In this document: piece by piece, positions 11,246 through 21,901 of the stretch
Numbering within the stretch: position 1 is the stretch's first letter
Layout: each line of letters opens with the position of its first letter
Source of the DNA: Gymnopus androsaceus JB14
Lineage: Eukaryota > Basidiomycota > Agaricomycetes > Agaricales > Omphalotaceae
Direction of reading: 5' to 3'
Assembly: GCA_009733575.1 (NCBI GenBank)
Contig: ML769613.1
Location: 50,213-114,212, forward strand
Length of the DNA: 64,000 bases
The notes under the pieces: model-generated
The model's database searches: none
Seen by the model: the letters and a program-made list of their open reading frames with translations, nothing else
What the model was told of the DNA's origin: nothing
Translations under genes and position numbers: made by a program

Positions 11246-12949
11246 ATGGAGAAGCCCAATTCACCAGAGCCAGAGCCAGAACCAGTATCTTCTGCTAATA
11301 TCACTCCCGCCCTCTCCGTCTCCGAGTATTCCACTCAAGAGACTCGAGCAGCGGACGATATGGCAGTCCCGGCCAAAAACATCGAGGGCAATCCTTCAGA
11401 TCCAGCCCCGCATTCTGAAAGCCGCTTCTCCGTCTTCTCCAGATCCGAAAAACTGAGTATTATCTTCATGGCTACTTTGGCCGGAGTCGTCTCCCCATTC
11501 ACTGGATCCATATACTTCCCCGCTCTGAATACTCTAGCCTCCGACCTTGGTGTCAGCACATCGCTCATTAACCTGACCATAACCAGCTATCAGATCTTTC
11601 AAGGCCTTGCCCCATCCATTGTAGGCTCACTCTCTGACGTGCGTCTCAAGTATCAAATCCTATTTATATTATACTGAGGAACTGATGATATTCAGGTGCG
11701 TGGTAGGCGACCTGCATACATTCTTGCATTCGCAATCTTCGTGGTTGCCAATCTTGCGTTGGCATTGCAAGACAGTTATCCTGCTTTACTGGTCCTTCGA
11801 TGCCTTCAATCCGCCGGAAGCTCTGCGACTGTTGCTTTAGCGAGCGCTGTGGTAGCCGATATGGTAACCCGTGCTGAAAGGGGAACTTACATCGGCTATA
11901 CAAGTCTGGGCACATCCCTGGGCCCCGCTTTAGGCCCTGTGGTTGGAGGTGTATTGAATCAATACCTAGGCTGGCGATCGATATTTTGGTTCCTCCTCAT
12001 TGTCGGTGCGGTTTTATTGGTCGCTATAGCGCTGTTTTTACCCGAAACTGGGAGAGCAGTAGTGGGAAATGGAAGTGTGCAACCACAGAGTTGGAATCTT
12101 AATTTATTTCAATGGCTTCGTGTAAAACGAGGCCAACCTTTCAACGGTAGTGCGGAAGACGAAGACAGATCAACTCTATCGGTCCCCCGCCATCGTCCAA
12201 ACCCTCTCACATCCCTCCGTATCCTACTCGAACCTGAAGGCGGTATCACGCTTGGCTTCGGCTCTCTCCTCTATGCAGGATACTTTATGGTAATGACAAC
12301 ACTCTCCGAGCAGCTCGAAGCCCGCTTCGGTTTCTCCTCTGCGATCGTCGGACTTTGTTATCTGCCTTTAGGATTTGGATCCCTCATCTCACGTTGGACA
12401 GCCGGGAAACTCTTCGACTGGAACTTTCGTCGACACGCACGACTTTTGGGTCTTCCCCTCGACGTAACAAAACAACAACAGATCGAGCTTTTCCCTATCG
12501 AGCGGATAAGACTTGAAATCTCTATTCCAATGATATACATTAGTTGTGGGACTGTTCTCGGATACGCGTGGGCGATGGAAACGCAATCTAGCCTAGCAGG
12601 GATTTTGGTCGCGCTGTTCTTCCAGGGATTATTCTTCTCTGGTGCACTACAGGGTTTAAATACTCTTATTGTGGATACACATCAGGATACACCAGCTTCT
12701 GCAACGGCGGCGAATAATCTGTTTCGTTGTTTGATGAGTGCTGGTGGGACAGCAATCGCGCCGTTAATGATTGATAGGATGGGGATTGGGTATATGGGTG
12801 TTTTTATTAGTGCGGTGTGGATATGTTTTAGTCCGTGTTTGTGGTTGGTGTTGCTGCGAGGGAGTAAATGGAGGGAAAGGCAAAATGCAAGGAGAGATAA
12901 GAAGGACCAGCAGAGGAGGGAGTTGAAGGAGAAAAGTAGTGCTGTTTAA
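11246..12949 (+). CDS. MFS drug:H+ antiporter (DHA1 type, Qdr/polyamine exporter-like)
   Basis: The protein (about 548 residues) is a proton-driven exporter predicted at the plasma membrane. A polar N-terminus of about 70 residues, rich in Pro/Glu/Ser, precedes helix 1 (LSIIFMATLAGVVSPFTGS). Motif A between helices 2 and 3 is complete across the only intron: GSLSD | VRGRRPAY. Helix 4 has LRCLQSAGSSATVALASAV and helix 5 carries the antiporter motif C form GTSLGPALGPVVGGVL. Exons are 11246-11638 and 11696-12949, with a GTGCGT donor and TTCAG acceptor. The C-terminus is a short Lys/Arg/Glu tail. The frame is intact. The substrate is unknown: drugs, organic acids and polyamines are all possible in this family. 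Confidence 0.92.
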
Positions 12950-13306
12950 TGCTGTTTAATGATTGATTCGATAGAATAATATTTGATTGGATCCTTGCCT
13001 ACAATTATCAAACTGTACCTACTTGTCCTTAAAAAGATAGGTTTCTAGATCCCCGAAGACGCATACAGGCTATCTCAGAAGCGCGAAACATAATTTTGCC
13101 AAGAATGATTGAAGAGTAAGCAGTTAAAAAGAGCGTCTTGTACCAATACATGTAAGTATCTATCCTCGAGATTGAACTAAAGAGTGTGTAGTATGCAGGC
13201 AGAAAAGTCCGAAACAAGTCATCCGAAAAAACGATACCGAATCCAAGCAAGCAGATGGGATTTGATAGGGTCGCACTTGGACCACTAGCACGTCTCCGAT
13301 CTCAAT
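12950..13306. other. Convergent intergenic spacer
   Basis: This lies between the MFS gene and the minus-strand gene at 13307. The pentadecamer TGCTGTTTAATG is tandemly repeated at the MFS stop codon (12937-12961). Nothing else is recognised. Confidence 0.4.
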
Positions 13307-14844
13307 CTAAATTCTTCTCACTTTCTCTCTCCTTTTTGCATCGCCAGGCTTATCATCGGAAGCCCATCCGTCGCGGCTGCAGTCTGGCCCGAATCCATTC
13401 TGCTTATTGGCCGAAGTAAGAGCAAGAGCGAAATATTCTTCGTCCGATATCTTGAGTGAAGAATGAGAGAGATCAGTTTCAATTTGCGGCAGGTGGCTCA
13501 CCGACTGCCTAGAACTCAATTTCCCTTTGCCCTTCCCTCTACCATCCTCTCCATCGTCAATGCTATCCAAATTCACGCTACCGCCATCCTGATCACTAAT
13601 ACCAAGACTTTGACGTTTCCTGGGTGGACACTTGGTTGGACTTCGGGTTGAAGCTTTGCGGGTGCGGTCAACGGCAGACGCTATGGAATTTGGAGCTGCA
13701 GCCTGAGCTTCAGTCGATGTCCCAGTAGCCGTAGGTTTCGCTGTCGGCGTCTTCGAGGTTAACGACACGGGGAAAGCGGAACTGACAACCTCGGCAGTTC
13801 TGGCACTGTTCCCAGTCCTCCTATTGCCAATGCTAGTAGTAACACCAGAAGCAGCAGCTGACCGAGCCTCAGCTTCAACCGAATTCCTAAATTCGCTCGG
13901 CGTGGAAGGGCGAATCGACCCTTGCGCCAACCGTTTCTTGATAGGAATAGCTTCCGACAAAGGATCTTTCTGGGGTAAATCGTTGGCGAGATTCGTGTGA
14001 CCGATGGTGTCTAAAGCCTGGTGAGATTTCTTCTTCAAGCTTTGATCGTTACGAGTAGAGGTAGAGACGGATGAGGATGAAGAGACGTTGGACGGACGGG
14101 TGTCCTGCTGTCGCTGGGCATGTAGATTCGACTTCGACTCCCCAGCCTGTTTGATACCACCATCACCGGAAATGTAACGATACTGTGGTTCAATGCGACC
14201 AGTGAGGGGTCCACGGGAAGTAAAGGAGGACTGATGGTGTTGTAGAGAGCGAGCATTGGGTACGAAGAGTTGTGTTGGTTCCTGACTGGGCTGAGGTCTA
14301 GGAGTTTGGGATAAAGACAGCGATGGCTGAAGAGGTCGAGACGGTGGGCCTGGAAGATTGCCAGATCGTTCACTCTGGCTTCGGAGGTCGAGATGTAGGT
14401 GAGCCTTGAAGGTAGCCGGATCGTACACTCTGGCTCCGGGCTCGAGGAGAAGCAGCCGCCGCGTTGGTGTTTTCCTTATCGTTCGTCTCTCGTCCTCGAG
14501 TATCCTTCTCCTTCTCCATTTCTCTCTTGTCTCGTGGAGAGGACTTGCTCAATTCATCATCCTCCTTCTCAGTCTGTTGTATATTCTGCACTTGACTGGA
14601 GCGGTTGGTATCAGCCAAGCTCAGAGCCAAAATGAGAGTAACTAACCTTGAGCGAAACTCGCTGTGGGTGCGTGAAATATCGCGCTCAGGAAGCCACGCA
14701 TCGCTATAAGGATCATCGCTTCCAATACCCGGTACAAATAGCGGTCTTTAAAGTAATGTTTAGGTGATGATGTGTGAGCGAAAGAGCCAAGACAAACCTT
14801 TGGCGAACAGTATCATCACCAGGACGAGAAAGGTTGAAAGACAT
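13307..14844 (-). CDS. Uncharacterised Ser/Pro/basic, mostly disordered protein
   Basis: The start at 14844 reads MSFNLSRPGDDTVRQR. Three introns are supported by consensus sites and the joined protein is about 450 residues. Exon 2 reads FVPGIGSDDPYSDAWLPERD. A Glu/Lys/Arg-rich charged segment follows (KREMEKEKDTRGRETNDKEN). Long Ser/Pro/Thr/Gln-rich tracts come next, and the C-terminal part ends SDEEYFALALTSANKQNG then a Lys/Arg tail and TAG at 13307. The composition suggests a disordered nuclear or scaffold protein, with basic clusters such as PPRKRQSL resembling nuclear localisation signals. I do not recognise a domain. The third intron (14375-14426) sits inside a 52-55 bp tandem duplication. 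Confidence 0.75.
14334..14437. repeat. 52-55 bp tandem duplication carrying both ends of an intron
   Basis: Two adjacent units share GGTCGAGA, then GAAG-GCC-GATCGT-CACTCTGGCT (plus strand). GAAG starts at 14353 and again at 14408. In the sense (minus) strand the donor AGT|GTACGA lies in one unit and the acceptor GCCAG|AGTGAACG at the equivalent place in the other. Confidence 0.7.
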
Positions 14845-15578
14845 GTTCGACAGTTGGTTTAGTTAAAGATAGAAATAAGCAGCTAAACGATCGATTCGTT
14901 AGTTCATTGATACAACGGTTGAAAGACATCAAGCACCTTGAAAGGTATAAGTATAAGTTGATAATTTTCGTCCTTCGCATTTCCTTCCTTTTATACCATT
15001 TCTTCGAGCCACTGATGTTACAGGCTATAACAAAGGATGAAAGCATGGCGCAATGGCGATGCATCGAGAGGAGATGGGATTTGCCAGGAGACAAAGCAAG
15101 GTAGTAACATGAGTCGGAAAGAAAAGAAAGATCCGCTTCTTCGCAAAGGGATCTTTGTTTTTGTCAAGCCAAAGAGATCTCTGAGCAGGAAACCGATGGA
15201 AAAATGTATAAGATGCTAATCATCATCCATAGCCGATTATCCACAAAGACGCTGAGAGAAAACAAAGACGGGTTAGCCGGTGTCGGTTGCAGAGGAGCAG
15301 GATAAACGCACGTACCTGTGGAGTATCTTACATCCGTTCAATGAACAACAAAGAACGAAGATTTATGTAGATGCAAGCAATCTGAAGTGGCACTCAGTGC
15401 GCCAGTGGACGTCCCACATTACACCAAAAAATAGCTAAAACAAGTTGAAGCACTTCGATCGGACTGAGCGTTGATTTCAAATAGCATTAGCAACGATTGA
15501 CTGTATATTAAAAAGACTTTTTACACCAACGTAACGGGGAACTAGGCTGGTAAATATACAGGGAAGAGACAACTTCCA
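14845..15578. other. Promoter side of the 13.3-kb gene and 3' flank of the next
   Basis: No gene is supported. Short ORFs at 14816-15219 lack features. A/T-rich tracts are present upstream of the start at 14844. Confidence 0.4.
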
Positions 15579-16232
15579 CTAGCAAGTGATAGCACTACCG
15601 TTAAAAATGTCGATCCAAGATGTAACATCTTGATTCTCCTCAAATGTCTCGTCAACCCAGGCGAACTACAAATCGGAGAAGGCTTAGTGTACATACTCGC
15701 ATAGCATGATATTGAACATACCGTGAGAGCACCATCGACTGTGATCTCTTTGAAGACACCATTTTGATCAAATTCAGATATTCCATCCGAGCTACCCATC
15801 TATGAGAGAAGGATTAATCAACACCGACCGCAAATTCTGAAAGGGCTACTCACAGTGGTAAGGAAAGCCCCGTTTCCTGGTACAAGGCTAGTGGTGGATG
15901 ATCCCTCCGGCAATACCACAGTCGAGTTGACCCAATTGATCAAGAAGGTGGAGGGACTGCTGCCTTCCAACGGGATCATAGCAAGCTGCAGCCCCGCAAA
16001 CGGGCACACCTGCGTGACGGTGCCCGAAGCAGAGTCATATGTGGCACTGAGGTTGCTAACTCCGTCGGCAAAGACCATCGAATATCCGTAAGTGGATTCG
16101 AAAAGATTGAAAACACCGGTAGATTGGCCGAAATGGCGAAGTCGAGTTAAACGAGAGACCCAAGATGTCTTGTGCATGCGCGACCGAGAATGCAAGGGCG
16201 GAAACGATGAAGGTGGACGAGAGTTTGAACAT
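15579..16232 (-). CDS. Small secreted protein, unknown function
   Basis: The start at 16232 gives a classical signal peptide: MFKLSSTFIVSALAFSVAHA then QDIL. The mature part includes NLSATYDSASGTVTQVCPF, GLQLAMIPLEGSSPSTFLINW and NSTVVLPEGSSTTSLVPGNG, so it is Ser/Thr-rich with potential N-glycosylation sites. After two introns it ends VDETFEENQDVTSWIDIFNG then SAITC and TAG at 15579. The signal-peptide frame and the mature frame differ. Either a 61-nt intron starts at CG|GTGTTT, or one extra C lies in the run at 16159-16161. I cannot decide. No enzyme motif is seen, so a cell-wall or effector-like role is only a guess. Confidence 0.65.
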
Positions 16233-17072
16233 GATGGTGAATGAAAGAAAGAGTAAGTTGAACGATGGGGTTTATGGGAAGGACTGCTGGTCGTCAACGA
16301 TCCATGGAGGCTTTTAAGCGATCAGAATTCAGGGTACATAGCCTCATAAATGAAGCGATGGTCTAAACTCGCCGCCTTTTCATAGGAGCTCGACCCTGGT
16401 TCGCTGTGCAGGATACATATGGTCGGGGAAATTTGCACCGTGGAACCGAGAACTAGACGAGTAACCATGTAAGTTGAATTATAGAAGAGTTTTCACTGTT
16501 GTAGACGCACCCAAGTTTACTCCAAGCAGTCAAAATGATTTGAAACGAGATGATCAAAACGGCTCCAGTGTGCCGTTTGAAACAGTTATAATCTGAAGAG
16601 GATTGGGGGATATCTTCATGGCCGAGCGATTTGGGAGCGTAGCTGTTGGGTTTGGATAGAGTTGTAAAATGTGATGGCGCATGACTGGAAGAAGCCGCCG
16701 GGAGATCGCGTACTTACACGCTATTTCAACGCCACTTTACACATTTGTCGCAATCCCTGTATCTGGTCGTTTTCTTCAATCCTTTTGCCTCTTATTCGCG
16801 ACCTCAACAAGCTTAAAGCCGGTTTCAGAATGGAACTGCTCAGATTTCTGAACGCCCGGTTCTAACTGCTTTTCATTTTATCCGCTTTTCTCAGGTTTTG
16901 CCATCGGACGCTATTGTTATACGGCTATTAGTCGTTTGTAGAAGTTTGGGAACTCGTTTTAACCCGCGATTTGGTCAGGTGGCGTTGTCCGTCGGATATC
17001 ATGCGAGTTTATAACCGGAAATCTATGTGAAATCGATTCTGTGAATATATTCCCTTCTCTCTCCTGCACGCC
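16233..17072. other. Divergent intergenic region
   Basis: This separates the minus-strand secreted protein from the plus-strand ligase. No convincing gene is present. The 64-codon ORF at 16671-16865 has no features. Both promoters are expected here. Confidence 0.4.
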
Positions 17073-20000
17073 ATGGTCTGGAAGCCTCAACGTACCGTTG
17101 AAGAGTGTATAGTCTCTTTATCCGTGTCGGCCAAGCTTGAGGGACTGATTCAATGACCAGGTAACCGAATTATCACTGCTCCAGGCGCTCTGCACGAACT
17201 AGAAACTCGGGTACGTCCCTATGCGAAGTTGTGGTTCAGTTGACAAGAATCCTTTCAGGTCATCGATGGCAGCGTGAAACGCGTATACAAGAACCTATGG
17301 CCATCGCTACGTGTGAGCTCTCGGTCGCCTCTAGTATGCTCTGAATTTTAATCGTTTTGTCTAGGTATTTTGGCTTTCAGTTTGCGAATTGCATCGTGAC
17401 AAGATATACATCGTATACGAAGACGAGCGATTTACCTATCAACAAATGTTGGAGAAGAGTGTGCAAGCAGCCGTCATGCTTCGGGATTCTTATAAAGTAG
17501 GCAAAGGTGAGTAGACATCTAACATTACGAATATCAATATCTCACCAACTGTTGTGTATTAGGTGACAGAGTTGGAATATGTTCGCGAAATTACATAGAG
17601 TATCTTGTCGCGTTCTGGGCATGTCGTGAGTTGTCGAGTCTCCAAATGGGAAGCTCAGTGCTTAATGACTTCCGTAGATCTTATTGGTGCCGTGACAGTA
17701 ATGGTGAATGCGTTAGTCATCTTTCATCAAGTTCCATACCCTTCCTAATAATCTTTGCAAAGATGGCTCCCCATCGACCTTCTGGAATTCTGTATCACCT
17801 ACACCGACTGCAAAGTCATACTTCTAGACTCTGAACGCGCCACTGTCATCGAGAAATCTATACCCAAGCTTTCCAAGCAGAATGCCATGACTGGTGCCCT
17901 TGTTTTTCAGAGCCACGAGGGGAAAGGATCTTTGGAAAGGGATGTCCTCCTGGGACGAAGCCCTTCGCAAACACGACAAAGTTGACATCAGCAAATTTAT
18001 CCAACAGGATTTTACGATCCTTCCTGAGGACAATGCAGCGATCTATTTCACTTCCGGGACTACGGGTCGTCCAAGTGAGTAAACATCACAATCGTTGTAT
18101 ATGAAGCAGACTTACTGTTCAACTCGTAGAAGGGGTACTGAGTACTCAGCGGCAGTATCTCTCAAACGCGTTTAATGTACGACATGCTTCATTATTTCTG
18201 TTTCAAAAGTTAAATTGACCCGCTTTTTCCTAGGCGTTGGTTGGTGCAATGAGGAATACACTGCGAAAGGGAGAGAGCTTGGATCAACCGGTCCCGGATG
18301 AGCCTCAGAAAGGATTTCTGATCAGTGTGCCATTTTTCCATGTTACTGGTACGATAATAATCTCCTTTAAGCGGACTTGAATATTGAATGCGTTTGCAGG
18401 TACGACTAGCCAAGGAGTGAGATTCAAGTCCTGACTTTGTCCAGCTTTTCTTGTCTAACAGAAAATCCTTTTCCTCGCAGCTCCTTGCTACGTTAAGAGG
18501 GTTAAAGATTGTCCTCATCCGAAAATGGTCCGCTCAAGAAGGTGAGTAAATTGTACATGCTGCAGGGTCCTCCAATGAAGATTGATTTGGTCTTAGCTGT
18601 CAGGTGTGTTGCGACGCTTTTACAAAGGGTCTCCTCTAACGTCGAGATTCTGCAGATTGATCAAAGCGGAGAACGTTGCCATTGCAGGAGGGTTTGTACT
18701 CGATCCTGTTCAATTCTCAAAACATTACTTATCTTCGGTCATAGTGTCCCAGCAATGGTGGTCGAGCTTGTTGATCTCGGTGGATTCGAACTGGAGAGCC
18801 TGAACTTTGGCGGAGCACCCTCATCGGTAGGATGTCTCTGACTGTATTATACGACTACAGTAAGCTTACGGAAGTGATCTACAGGTATTGCTGGGACAGA
18901 AAGTCAAAGGCGTTCTTCCTAACACGATTTTGTAAGCATGTGCATTTTTTTCGTCAGAAATCGCTTACACCCCCGTAGGAGCCAAGGCTACGGTATGTGT
19001 GCCCAGTAAACCTCTAACCAAGACTCCGGCAAACCCAAGTTTAGGTATGACCGAGACCAACAGTCTCGCCGTCAGTATTGTTGGTGCCGATTGTGAGCTT
19101 AGACCAGGCAGCACGTACGTTTTTTTAATCTTGCTTCAAGTGGATTGTTTCCTACATGTAACTCTCGGTGTCCATGCAGTGGCCTCCCAACTCCCATTAA
19201 CGATCTCCTTGATCATGGATCCTGAAACTCTCAAGGAAGTTCCTGTCGGAAGCGTTGGGGAGGTTTGGATGAAAGGCGTAAATCTTATGCAAGAATATTG
19301 GAAAGACCCCGAGGCCACGAAACGAGTTATGACTGCAGACGGATGGTTAAGGTCAGTCGTAAACTCTATCATTGAAAGAATTAGCCGAGCTAATACAGAG
19401 CCGGTGTATGGTTCTTAGATCCGGAGATCTTGGTTATGTGGACGAAGAAGGATTCTTGTTTATCAAGGATCGACTCAAGGATATAATTGCAAGTAAACTG
19501 TGTCTGTCCGCTATCATTGATCGGCTTATACTTCCCATATTAGATTCGTCGGAGGCGAAAACATTGTACGTTAGTGTCCCAGCTCATTCTCCGTTCCTAA
19601 CTTATGCATACTGCAGGACTCGATATCTGTGGAGAACGCAGTTTACGCCCATCCCGCTATACAAGAAGCTGCTGCCATCGGAGTTCCGGATGCACGATTA
19701 GGAGAGCTTGTCGCTGGTGTGTTCTTCGTCTTTAGATCTGTGGTTGCCCGATCTCAACTTTAATCTTTCAATTGTAGTTGTTGCGTCCCTCAGGCCAGGC
19801 TCCGGAAAAGTGACTGAAGAGGAGGTGATTGCTGTAGCTCGCAAATCGTGCGTATATCAGTTGCAGTTTATTGAATCTTAAGGCGCTGACCCTGTGATTT
19901 TACTAGCCTTCCTAAATTCGCGGATTCCAGTCATGGTCATCCTACATACGGAACCTTTGGGTGCGTGTCCTTCATTCAAGCTGTCCCTCCATCGTTTCTT

Positions 20001-20158
20001 GGAATAAATGAATCGTGCTATCGTGAATATGAGCTAACATTCCACTTTGAGTAGAACATACGCCGTCAGGAAAGATTATCAAAACAAATCTGCGGAAGGA
20101 GGCCAAGAAGGCGTGGGCGCAGCGAAAGGGATCTGGAGTTGATAATGCAAAATTATAA
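17073..20158 (+). CDS. Acyl-CoA synthetase / AMP-dependent ligase, with several +1 frame breaks
   Basis: This is a class I adenylate-forming enzyme that activates a carboxylic acid through an acyl-AMP, probably to the CoA thioester. The start at 17073 (MVWKPQRTVEEC) is followed by about 15 introns. Motifs appear in order: IYIVYEDERFTYQQML, VGICSRNYIEYLVAFWAC, the P-loop YFTSGTTGRPKGVLSTQRQ, FFHVTGTT, YGMTETNSLA, EYWKDPEATKR, SGDLGYVDEEGFLFIKDRLK, GGENIDSISVENAVYAHPA, and the catalytic-lysine tail TPSGKIIKTNLRKEAKKAW. The stop is at 20156-20158. The reading frame must be shifted by one excess base at four places: near 17931-17933, 19209-19210, 19547-19553 and 19925-19926. The intron after KDII has a GC donor. 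The gene is either a young pseudogene or miscalled sequence. A decayed 3' copy lies at 5.3-5.5 kb. Confidence 0.85.
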
Positions 20159-20204
20159 ATCTAGCCCTTGTTGCATACTTGTATTAATCTGTGCGTAAAA
20201 TAGT

Positions 20205-20450
20205 AGACTTGAAAGAAATACGAACAGTCCCATTTGAACTATCTCAGCCCGCCCCAGTATGTTTGGCTGTTGGGCCTGTTGATAAAAAAAACCTTGCGTA
20301 GGCGATGGACGCGGTTGATTGGATTATCGGTGATTAAAAATTAGCTGCAGCATGTACAAAAACAACACCATCGGTAAACACATTCCAGCAAACAAAGGTA
20401 GATTCACGTCTAATGCACCGACTAATACTTACAGCCTGAGGGTCTAATGA
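20205..20450 (-). pseudogene. Remnant of phosphotransferase (EPT1) 3' exons and 3' UTR
   Basis: The reverse strand follows the 3' part of the phosphotransferase at 4948-5345 in order. It keeps AGTCGG-GCATTAGACG, GCTTGCTGGAATGTG (here GTTTGCTGGAATGTG), GTACATGCTGCAGCTAATT, TCACCGATAATCCAATCAAC, CCTACGCAAGGTTTT and the shared 3' UTR CATACTGGGGCGGGCTGA. Two blocks (about 50 and 110 bp) are deleted and the reading frame is gone. It lies tail-to-tail with the ligase, mirroring the arrangement at 5.3 kb. Confidence 0.85.
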
Positions 20451-20699
20451 GTCGCTTAACCATGAAAATTGTAAACTTGCCTGCAAAACAGCCCGGAAAG
20501 CGTTATCTGCTTGATTTAAATGAGGATTTCAGTCCGAGTTTCAACAGCAAAGGACACTCAATTTGGCAATCAGACGCGGGAGATGAATGAAACGTGAAAT
20601 CAAGCATGGGCAACAGATTGAAACAGTGTTGTACATAGTAAAGATCGTAGTAAAGCCTGAATCGGGCAGTCAAAGTCTTTTTTGGAATCCATACCTCAA
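20451..20699. other. No gene seen
   Basis: This short interval between the phosphotransferase remnant and repeat X shows no open frame of note. Confidence 0.4.
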
Positions 20700-20990
20700 A
20701 TCAATGCTTGTCACTCCTCCTTCCTAAGGACACACACCTGTACCGGGACCTTGGCGTCGCCAAGCTTCAAGTCTTCCAGTTTCTCCGGCCAGGAGCGCCT
20801 CAGCGTTTTTTGGTTATCTGCTACAACGACAAAATGCCAATTATATTCCTCTCGAACCGCAGGTGAAACTTTTTTCTAGGTCTTTCGAATTCCCTCAAGG
20901 GGTTTTGTGTGATTATCTGCGATGGAGGCCTGCAAGGTGAGTATATTTTCACCGTCGCTGAGAACAACGTCGATTCCGGGGAAAATTCAT
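20700..20990 (+). repeat. Dispersed coding-like repeat X, copy 2
   Basis: This copy aligns with 9815-10130 in inverted orientation. Here the better frames read RDLGVAKLQVFQFL, then ICYND, then NSLKGFCVIICDGGLQGEY and FTVAENNVDSGENSS, without the stop seen after CDGGL in copy 1. Frame shifts remain between these blocks, so it is a relic. The family is not recognised. Confidence 0.65.
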
Positions 20991-21901
20991 CACTGACGGC
21001 ATCCAACAGAAGGAGTCGGTGCCACCTTGATGCCTGATGCTGACGGTCGTGCCGAGAAGAAGAGAAGATGGTTGCATCCACATTGTCTCTGAGCCTCGAA
21101 AGATGCGAAGAGGAAGCCCACCGACAGCGCCCAACTTCTTGAACACCCAGTCTATCTCAACTCCTGTACTTTTATTTTATTTTAAAAATGCCGAAGTTCA
21201 ATCGAACGATTGGCCCTCGCTAAAAGTTCCAGACTTCCAGTGCAATCGTCAAACTTTTTCCAGCTCTACTTTCTTTTCTGCGCCAGATCTGCGCCGTCTA
21301 GTACCGCACTCACCGGAATTAGCAATACTTACTCCCGAGATACTTACGAAAGATCGCCGCGTAGACCCCATTGTAGTAATACTGTATCAAGATTCATCTT
21401 TGCTTGGATGGGATCTATCATCTATGTCCGGCAGTTATCAAGTTGCCTTCCTGACTTAAGATGATCATGGGCATTGGGTGGCGCGCGCCTCATGAGCTGC
21501 AGTGCATAAACAAAATTGAACCAATATAAGTATATTCAGGGAGAAGGAGAATAAGTGACTAGAGTTCATTCAAAAAATCCAAGTGAATGGGCTTAGATTA
21601 TTTGTTTTTCTGGATCAAAAAGGAGGCCAACCTTCTCAGCAAGTGCCATGATCATAATCAAGATCATGATACTGTTAGTTACTACTGTGCCGCACTTGAT
21701 AACACAATAGGACAAGGGCACACTTATTCGGAATTGAGAATATGTGTGCCCCTGGTGCCGCTGTATTTTCATATATTACATGGTATTTTCCAGGCTATTT
21801 GGATGTGAATCAGCGCTCAGCTGCCGTATGTTGTATTTTTGTATATTACCTGGTGCTTTCCAGGCCTTCGTTCTGCACCCGTATTTTTTCCCGTGCGGTT
21901 C
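20991..21901. other. Intergenic, possible promoter of the DUF6534 gene
   Basis: A 140-codon ORF at 21037-21459 has no recognisable feature. Just upstream of the next start are two imperfect repeats of GTATTTT-ATATTAC-TGGT-TTTCCAGGC (about 21765-21868). Confidence 0.35.

Noticed and set aside
17073..20158. Post-transcriptional base-deletion editing to explain the ligase frame breaks
   Set aside because: No known nuclear mechanism of this kind in fungi, and the same one-base excess occurs in unrelated genes, so sequence error or decay is far simpler.
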